DNA from: Chitinophagaceae bacterium
Lineage (GTDB): Bacteria > Bacteroidota > Bacteroidia > Chitinophagales > Chitinophagaceae
DNA length: 9,180 bases
Assembly: GCA_003526435.1 (NCBI GenBank)
Contig: DPWF01000228.1
Location: 1-9,180 of the forward strand
Reading direction: 5' to 3'
Shown: piece after piece, positions 5,246 to 9,180 of the stretch
Position numbering within the stretch: position 1 is the stretch's first letter
Layout: every line of letters starts with the position of its first letter
Notes under the pieces: generated by a model
The model's database searches: none
Told to the model about the DNA's origin: nothing
What the model saw: only the letters and a program-made list of their open reading frames with translations
Program-made: the position numbers and the translations under genes

Positions 5246-5983
5246 ATGGTCATGAAAATAATATTGACCCTGTTATGCTGTATTTCATTATACACAGTAC
5301 AGGCCCAGCAAACTATTACCAAAACCTACGCGGTAAAACCCGGCCAGGAACTGGAATTTTCCTTCGACTATCCAAGAGTTGTAAAACTTAGTACCTGGGA
5401 TAAACCTGAAATAGCTGTTACCGCCACTGTGAGTATCAATAACGGAGAGAATAACGATGCTTTTCAATTGATTGAAACAACCAATGGCAACACGCTTTCC
5501 ATTAAGAATATCATCAAGGATATGGACAAGCTGCCTAAAAGATATACAGTGATTCACGAAGGCAAAAAAACAGTCTATACATCCAAAGAAGATTTCAGAT
5601 CAATGACTGCCGGACTTAAGGGAGCCAGGTCATATTCGGAAGGAGTAGATATGGAAATAACAATTGAAATTAAAGTACCGCAAAGCCAGCTTTCTACTTT
5701 TGTAAAAGCCAAATACGGAATCGTTGAACTGGCAAATTACAACGCACCTATAAAAGTTGACGCTACTTACGGAGGTATTGACGCTTCTGTTAATGAAGCA
5801 GCAACCGGTAAGTTATCGGCAACTACGCATTACGGACAGATCTATTCAAATCTTACGCTGAATATTACAGATAAGGAAGAGAAAGATTTTTATACATCCA
5901 TCACAACGGCTCTTGGCAAAGGTCCGGCATATGCCCTCAAATCAACCTATGGTAATCTCTATTTGAGAAAATCATTGAAATAA
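5246..5983 (+). CDS. Exported DUF4097-family beta-repeat protein (paralogue 2)
   Basis: This is the second DUF4097-like protein, 15 nt downstream of the first. It has a signal peptide (cut after YTVQA, before QQTI, near residue 20/21). Aromatic-Gly motifs lie at 157-158, 175-176, 196-197 and 235-236 in AKYGIVELA, ATYGGIDAS, THYGQIYSN and STYGNLYLRKS. Its C-terminus STYGNLYLRKS closely parallels SSYGKVYLRKS of paralogue 1, so the two probably arose by duplication and then diverged strongly at the N-terminus. A charged insert (about 95-135) separates the first strand set from the repeat part. Two starts are possible: ATG 5246 (MVMKIIL) and ATG 5252 (MKIIL). The second gives the more usual signal peptide; neither has a ribosome binding site. 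Function is unknown; association with the sigma/anti-sigma pair suggests an envelope-response role. Confidence 0.85.
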   Translation: MVMKIILTLLCCISLYTVQAQQTITKTYAVKPGQELEFSFDYPRVVKLSTWDKPEIAVTATVSINNGENNDAFQLIETTNGNTLSIKNIIKDMDKLPKRYTVIHEGKKTVYTSKEDFRSMTAGLKGARSYSEGVDMEITIEIKVPQSQLSTFVKAKYGIVELANYNAPIKVDATYGGIDASVNEAATGKLSATTHYGQIYSNLTLNITDKEEKDFYTSITTALGKGPAYALKSTYGNLYLRKSLK

Positions 5984-6032
5984 ATCCATTACCAACTGTT
6001 TCTACAGACAGTAATAGTTCTCATGTGTATCG

Positions 6033-6058
6033 AAAGCCGCTGCAAAGCGGCTTTTTTT
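6033..6058 (+). terminator. Intrinsic terminator of the sigma/DUF4097 operon
   Basis: AAAGCCGC (6033-6040) pairs with GCGGCTTT (6047-6054) around the loop TGCAAA. A run of seven T (6052-6058) completes the terminator. It lies 50 nt after the stop of the second DUF4097 gene and isolates the operon from the DUF4136 gene. Confidence 0.9.
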
Positions 6059-6159
6059 ATGCACCGGTTAAACCATGAGAAAAACAAGATAAATCGCTGT
6101 ACGTAGGTTATTTAACGCAGGCTTGACAAATATTTAGCTTGCCCTTTGCATTTGCAGGC

Positions 6160-6214
6160 ACGATGATTGGATATATATCTATGTAAACAATCCTGATTAA
6201 TAAAACATCATCGT
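6160..6214 (+). promoter_or_regulatory. Inverted repeat reaching the DUF4136 start codon
   Basis: ACGATGAT (6160-6167) is perfectly complementary to ATCATCGT (6207-6214), which directly touches the ATG at 6215. The interval is AT-rich and contains the 10-bp palindrome GATATATATC (6170-6179). If the transcript starts upstream of 6160, the pairing could limit ribosome access. An 8-nt match can arise by chance. Confidence 0.25.
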
Positions 6215-6796
6215 ATGAAAAAGATACAATGGTTAGCCATCACAATGATGGCCGCAATCGTCATGGTAAGTTGTGGAAGAACAGCTTATGTGCAGAAGGA
6301 TGCTGATGTTGATTTCAGCAAAATAAAAACCTATAGCTGGGTAACCACACAGGCGAATAAAGAAACAGCATCAGCTTCAACAAGTAATGATGATCTCACC
6401 AACCGAAAAATTCGTCAGGCGATCAACAAGAACCTTACAGAAAAGGGCTGGAAAGAAGTAAAGAAAAATCCGGACGTGTACCTGGTTTACGATGTAATGA
6501 TTGAAGAAGCAGATAAGAAAGTAACTACGCCTGTTTATTCACAATCATTTACACGTTGGTTCTTTAACCCCAGAAACAGAAGATGGGTGCCGGTATTTTA
6601 TCCGTCTCAATTCATGGGTTATGATGAAGATGTACAGAAAATGAAAGAAGGAACGCTGACCCTCACACTGATGGATGCCGACACCGACAAAACCATCTGG
6701 CAGGGCTGGACCACTTCTGAAATGTCGGGCAGAAAATTAACCGATAAAGAAATTGATAGTAAAGTAAAAGCCATCGTGGCCAAACTCACCAAGTAA
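6215..6796 (+). CDS. DUF4136 family lipoprotein
   Basis: This 193-residue protein has a lipoprotein signal (KKIQWLAITMMAAIVMVSC) with the lipidated cysteine at C20. The DUF4136 domain shows its usual landmarks: VDFSKIKTYSW (32-42), a helix DDLTNRKIRQAINKNLTEKGW (59-79), NPDVYLVYDVMI (85-96) and the closing EGTLTLTLMDADTDKTIWQG block (145-164) before a final helix. Between them lies a Trp/Arg/Pro-rich insertion (108-135, SFTRWFFNPRNRRWVP...), which varies within the family. Members are envelope lipoproteins of unknown biochemical role in Bacteroidota and Proteobacteria. The gene stands alone between an intrinsic terminator upstream and a long inverted repeat downstream. The family call is secure. 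Confidence 0.9.
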   Translation: MKKIQWLAITMMAAIVMVSCGRTAYVQKDADVDFSKIKTYSWVTTQANKETASASTSNDDLTNRKIRQAINKNLTEKGWKEVKKNPDVYLVYDVMIEEADKKVTTPVYSQSFTRWFFNPRNRRWVPVFYPSQFMGYDEDVQKMKEGTLTLTLMDADTDKTIWQGWTTSEMSGRKLTDKEIDSKVKAIVAKLTK

Positions 6797-6799
6797 AAA

Positions 6800-6911
6800 C
6801 CAACAATACTCCCGTTCTCTCTTTCTCCCTGTTAAAATAACTTTTCATATTCTGAACTTACTAATGCGAGACACTTATTTACAGGGAGAAAGAGAGAACG
6901 GGAGATGTTGG
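6800..6911. repeat. Long intergenic inverted repeat between convergent genes, family member 2
   Basis: Arms at 6809-6832 and 6881-6904 are perfectly complementary over 24 nt. After a 2-nt offset the pairing resumes with CCAACA (6800-6805) and TGTTGG (6906-6911). The loop is 48 nt. The right arm reads as 8-nt words: ACAGGGAG, AAAGAGAG, AACGGGAG. The element fills the gap between the DUF4136 gene (+) and the ECF42-type sigma gene (-) and could stop transcription from both sides. It shares the 12-mer CTTTCTCCCTGT, the CTGAAC loop word and exact internal spacing with the element at 251-345. No transposase, typical IS end or target duplication is seen. Confidence 0.88.
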
Positions 6912-6920
6912 TACTTGTTT

Positions 6921-8186
6921 TCAGTTGGAGGAAATAAGATTGATTCTGGTCTGTAATAATTTTTGTTCGGCGGGAGAGTTAGTGATGGATTTGGCTTGCT
7001 TCAGGTAGGATAATGCTTTTATGCGGTCGCTCAGTTTCATGTACAGGTAACCTAATACCGAAGCGTATTGGTGATCGGTACGGATCAATTGCTCAATACC
7101 CCCGATTGACAATACCTGGGCGATCGCTTTTTCAGTTTCACCCAATTGAGATAATACAATTGACCGGTTAAGTACAACCGCAGGTGCAGGGCTGGCTTCT
7201 GACAACAGATTGTATAAAGAAAGTATCCTGCTCCAGTTGGTAGACGCAAAATCTTTCGCCATACTATGTTCTGCTGCAATAGCGGCTTCAATATGGTATT
7301 GACTGATAACAGGCTTTTCTGATGCACGATTGAGATAATGATAGCCTACTTTAATCAATTCCCTGTCCCACAAATTACGGTCCTGTTCTTCGAGTAAAAT
7401 GAGTTCATTGGAATCAGATATACGGCTGTCGAAACGTGCAGCGTGTAAACATAGTAATGCAAGTAAAGCGTCATTGATGGGGTTAAGCGTAGCAGGGTGT
7501 TCTGTAATAATTTTTGTACAGCGTATGGCTTCCATACAGAGATCATGACGAATGATCTCTTCTTTTTTGTGTGAAAGATATCCTTCATTGAATAACAGGT
7601 ACAGAATGGTTCTTACAATCGCAAGACGATCCTGTAACTGTTTTCCTGTGGGAATTTCAAGTCTGATATCACCTGTCTTCAATAATTCTTTTGCGCGGAT
7701 CAATCTTTTCTGCATGGCCGCATCTGACACGACCAGTGCCCTTGCAATTTCACCCACAGAAAAAGAGAAAACAAGCTTTAATGTTAACGCCACCTGGTCT
7801 TCTTTGGAAAATGAAGGGTGACAACAGGCAAAAATCATTCGCAGCTCGCTGTCGTTCATTTCCTGTTCATGGAAAAAAGAATCGAGTTCCTGTGTTACCG
7901 TAACATCTGATTGTGATTGAACATAGCGTGTATGATAATTCAACCGGCGAATCAGATCGATGGCTTTGTTTTTGGCAACCTGCATAAGCCACGCAGCAGG
8001 CTCTTCAGGTATTCCTTTTATTTTCCAGTGCTGAAGGGCATTCACAAAAGTATCCTGTACAATATCTTCTACTAAGTGTATCTGCTTCAAGCCGGCAATA
8101 TGACTTAATACAGCAACCATCTTCCCCGACTGGTGCCGGAAAAGATGGTCAATGAGTTGTTCGGTATGTTGTATGGGTTCACTCAT
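6921..8186 (-). CDS. ECF42-type RNA polymerase sigma factor with C-terminal extension (DUF6596)
   Basis: At 421 residues this is about twice the size of a basic ECF factor. The sigma-2 domain covers about 8-82 (LVEDIVQDTFVNALQHW, PAAWLMQVAKNKAIDLIRR). The sigma-4 domain covers about 113-170 (ELRMIFACCHPSFSKEDQVA, LTLKLVFSFSVGEIARAL, AMQKRLIRAKELLK). The extension carries YLLFNEGY (196-203), YHIEAAIAAEH (297-307), NWSRILSLYNLL (317-328), APAVVLNRSIVLSQLGE (334-350) and a TPR-like tail to 415. This architecture is diagnostic of the ECF42 group, in which the extension, rather than a separate anti-sigma protein, is thought to control activity. The start codon ATG overlaps the stop of the YCII/DGPF gene upstream by 4 nt, the gene pair expected for ECF42. 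The biological signal and targets of the group are poorly known. Confidence 0.93.
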   Translation of the reverse strand: MSEPIQHTEQLIDHLFRHQSGKMVAVLSHIAGLKQIHLVEDIVQDTFVNALQHWKIKGIPEEPAAWLMQVAKNKAIDLIRRLNYHTRYVQSQSDVTVTQELDSFFHEQEMNDSELRMIFACCHPSFSKEDQVALTLKLVFSFSVGEIARALVVSDAAMQKRLIRAKELLKTGDIRLEIPTGKQLQDRLAIVRTILYLLFNEGYLSHKKEEIIRHDLCMEAIRCTKIITEHPATLNPINDALLALLCLHAARFDSRISDSNELILLEEQDRNLWDRELIKVGYHYLNRASEKPVISQYHIEAAIAAEHSMAKDFASTNWSRILSLYNLLSEASPAPAVVLNRSIVLSQLGETEKAIAQVLSIGGIEQLIRTDHQYASVLGYLYMKLSDRIKALSYLKQAKSITNSPAEQKLLQTRINLISSN

Positions 8187-8521
8187 TCAAAAACTACTAC
8201 ATCGCGAACTTCAACAGATCCGCCGAGTTCAAGATCGGGGCAGCCTTTAGCTATTTCCAGTGCAGCTTTCAGATTGTCGGCCTTTACTACGAAAAAACCA
8301 CCCACCATTTCTTTGCTTTCCATATAAGGGCCATCTGTAATCACATTACCCTTGTGTAAGGTTTTTCCGGAAGGCATTAATGCTTCGCCGGCTACATAAG
8401 TGCCCGATGCCTGTAATTGACCTACCCAGGCAAACCATTTTTCCATGTTTTGCTGCATGGCTTCAGGAGAAGCAGTAAAAGGATCCAGGCCTCCGCGGAA
8501 GAGGAACATAAAATTGCTCAT
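8183..8521 (-). CDS. YCII-related (DGPF) domain protein
   Basis: This 112-residue cytoplasmic protein has the ferredoxin-like YCII/DGPF fold. It starts with SNFMFLFRGG, continues with a helix MEKWFAWVGQLQASGTYVAG (26-45) and carries the family signature TDGPYMESKEMVGGFFVV (62-79). A helix DNLKAALEIAKGCP (82-95) and a strand VEVRDVVVF close the domain. Proteins of this family are encoded next to ECF42 sigma factors across many phyla and are the usual targets of that sigma group; the chemical reaction is unknown. The gene overlaps the sigma gene start by 4 nt. An ECF-type promoter lies 44-70 nt upstream. The ATG at 8521 gives the normal N-terminus; there is an A/T-rich leader without a Shine-Dalgarno site. 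Confidence 0.93.
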   Translation of the reverse strand: MSNFMFLFRGGLDPFTASPEAMQQNMEKWFAWVGQLQASGTYVAGEALMPSGKTLHKGNVITDGPYMESKEMVGGFFVVKADNLKAALEIAKGCPDLELGGSVEVRDVVVFE

Positions 8522-8564
8522 AAAAAGTTGTTTTAATGATTAAATGAACGGTTTACGGTAACAT

Positions 8565-8591
8565 GACGAACACCCGGAAACAGATCAGACA
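8565..8591 (-). promoter_or_regulatory. Candidate ECF41/ECF42-type promoter of the DGPF-sigma operon
   Basis: Read on the minus strand, TGTCTGA (8591-8585) is followed after exactly 16 nt by CGTC (8568-8565). This fits the reported pattern for ECF41 and ECF42 targets, a TGTC-starting -35 and a CGTC or CGAC-like -10. It lies upstream of the YCII/DGPF gene, where an autoregulated promoter is expected, leaving a leader of about 35-40 nt. Confidence 0.55.
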
Positions 8592-8646
8592 AAAAGATAG
8601 AAATATTTTTCCGCTAAATAGCCATAAGGGATGAATGGGAAACTAC

Positions 8647-9180
8647 TCAGAAAGGCTTATAAGCATATACCACTTCATAAGCCTGTTTTTTTAGCGAAGG
8701 AAGTAACTGACCAATTTTAAGGTCTTTTTTCTGTGGTGTAGGTTCACAAACCCAGTAAGGTTCGCCATTATAGACAATGGGTGTACCCACAGGCTTATCA
8801 AACTGAACGGCAACGGTAATATGCGTGGGATAGGATAAAACGATCATAGGCAGCCTGAAAATTTCTTTCACCAGGAAAAAGAAAAAAGCAGAACGGTCTT
8901 CACAATCGCTGTATTCATAAAACAGGGTTTGTTCTGCTGACAGGCGTTTTTCTTTTCCGTAGGCTTTGGTATCTGTTTCAAACAAAAATGCAGACCTGGT
9001 AAAATGCATCAGGTAGTCAACACCCTGTTGCTGATTCATGCCTTTTACAGCGTCGCGTAACAAGGGTACCAGTGAATTATAAGTGGTCTGACTTAGTGGA
9101 ATACCAAACTGTGCCGCATAATCTACTACGGGATAATTGGTAAAGATTTTCTGTACCTGCTGATCAAGCAAAACATCAAA
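8647..9180 (-). CDS. Transglutaminase-like protein, 5' end outside window
   Basis: The frame is open from the right edge to the stop TGA at 8649-8647, giving about 177 visible residues. A TTG at 9171 could be called as a start, but the frame continues upstream without a stop and the sequence begins mid-helix, so the gene almost certainly extends beyond the window. Counting from that TTG, features typical of transglutaminase-like cysteine proteins are YSDCEDRSAFFFFLVKEIF (C90 as nucleophile), YPTHITVAVQF (H117) and YWVCEPT (E143 where Asp is more usual). The preceding FETDTKAYGKEKRLSAEQTL segment is also usual for these domains. The protein is likely a protease or peptidoglycan/protein-modifying enzyme, or an inactive scaffold; no substrate can be named. 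Location cannot be judged without the N-terminus. The gene is on the same strand as the DGPF-sigma pair, 125 nt upstream, and probably separate from it. Confidence 0.75.
   Translation of the reverse strand, partial: FDVLLDQQVQKIFTNYPVVDYAAQFGIPLSQTTYNSLVPLLRDAVKGMNQQQGVDYLMHFTRSAFLFETDTKAYGKEKRLSAEQTLFYEYSDCEDRSAFFFFLVKEIFRLPMIVLSYPTHITVAVQFDKPVGTPIVYNGEPYWVCEPTPQKKDLKIGQLLPSLKKQAYEVVYAYKPF

Noticed and set aside
6123..6179. Sigma-70-like promoter (TTGACA at 6123-6128) before the DUF4136 gene
   Set aside because: TTGACA is not followed at 17 nt by a -10 box, and no good TAnnTTTG lies at a suitable distance from a TTTG. TATATATC (6172-6179) is too far from consensus.
6800..6911. Insertion sequence remnant or MITE
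   Set aside because: No transposase, recognisable terminal sequence or target-site duplication is visible. The gene-end placement and fixed geometry fit an intergenic hairpin family better, though a MITE origin cannot be excluded.
8590..8599. Housekeeping Bacteroidota -7 element (TATCTTTTTG on the minus strand) upstream of the DGPF gene
   Set aside because: It needs a one-base change or insertion to fit TAnnTTTG and has no -33 partner. The overlapping ECF-type promoter is a better explanation.
9169..9171. TTG as the true start of the transglutaminase-like gene
   Set aside because: The frame stays open to the window edge and the visible sequence starts without a signal peptide or natural N-terminus, so the gene more likely begins outside the window.

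Overview
The window looks like chromosomal DNA of a Bacteroidota member, most likely family Chitinophagaceae. The signs are coding sequences almost without Shine-Dalgarno sites, AT-rich start regions, and a gene set typical of that group: DUF4097 and DUF4136 envelope proteins, a membrane anti-sigma-like protein with HEAT repeats, and an ECF42-type sigma factor with a YCII/DGPF partner. Family calls come from motif recognition by eye; no database search was run. No tRNA, rRNA, CRISPR array, transposase or phage gene is visible.

Layout. (1) 1-213 is the 3' end of an 'esterase-like activity of phytase' gene. (2) 391-981 is a cyclophilin-type peptidyl-prolyl isomerase predicted to be a lipoprotein. 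(3) 1093-2730 is a compact three-gene unit: a secreted CxxC protein, a small VanZ-like membrane protein, and a secreted protein resembling the Helicobacter HpaA/NLBH family. (4) 2731-2940 is a cluster of two long hairpins built from 8-nt words, with a GC-rich terminator between them. (5) 3017-5983 is a regulatory operon: an ECF sigma factor, an overlapping single-pass membrane protein with a HEAT-like domain (putative anti-sigma), and two paralogous exported DUF4097 proteins, closed by a terminator at 6033-6058. (6) 6215-6796 is a lone DUF4136 lipoprotein. (7) 6800-6911 is a long inverted repeat between convergent genes. (8) On the minus strand, an ECF42-type sigma factor (6921-8186) lies downstream of, and overlaps by 4 nt, its YCII/DGPF partner (8183-8521). 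A good ECF-type promoter (TGTCTGA, 16 nt, CGTC) sits upstream. (9) A transglutaminase-like gene on the minus strand runs off the right edge.

Two themes stand out. First, two different ECF sigma modules lie close together: one appears to be controlled by a membrane anti-sigma protein, the other by its own C-terminal extension. Both have plausible self-recognised promoters. Second, several intergenic spacers hold hairpins whose arms are made of tandem 7- or 8-nt words. Two of these (about 251-345 and 6800-6911) are clearly related: they share a 12-mer and have exactly the same 68-nt spacing although the central sequence has diverged. This hairpin family is the least explained feature of the window.
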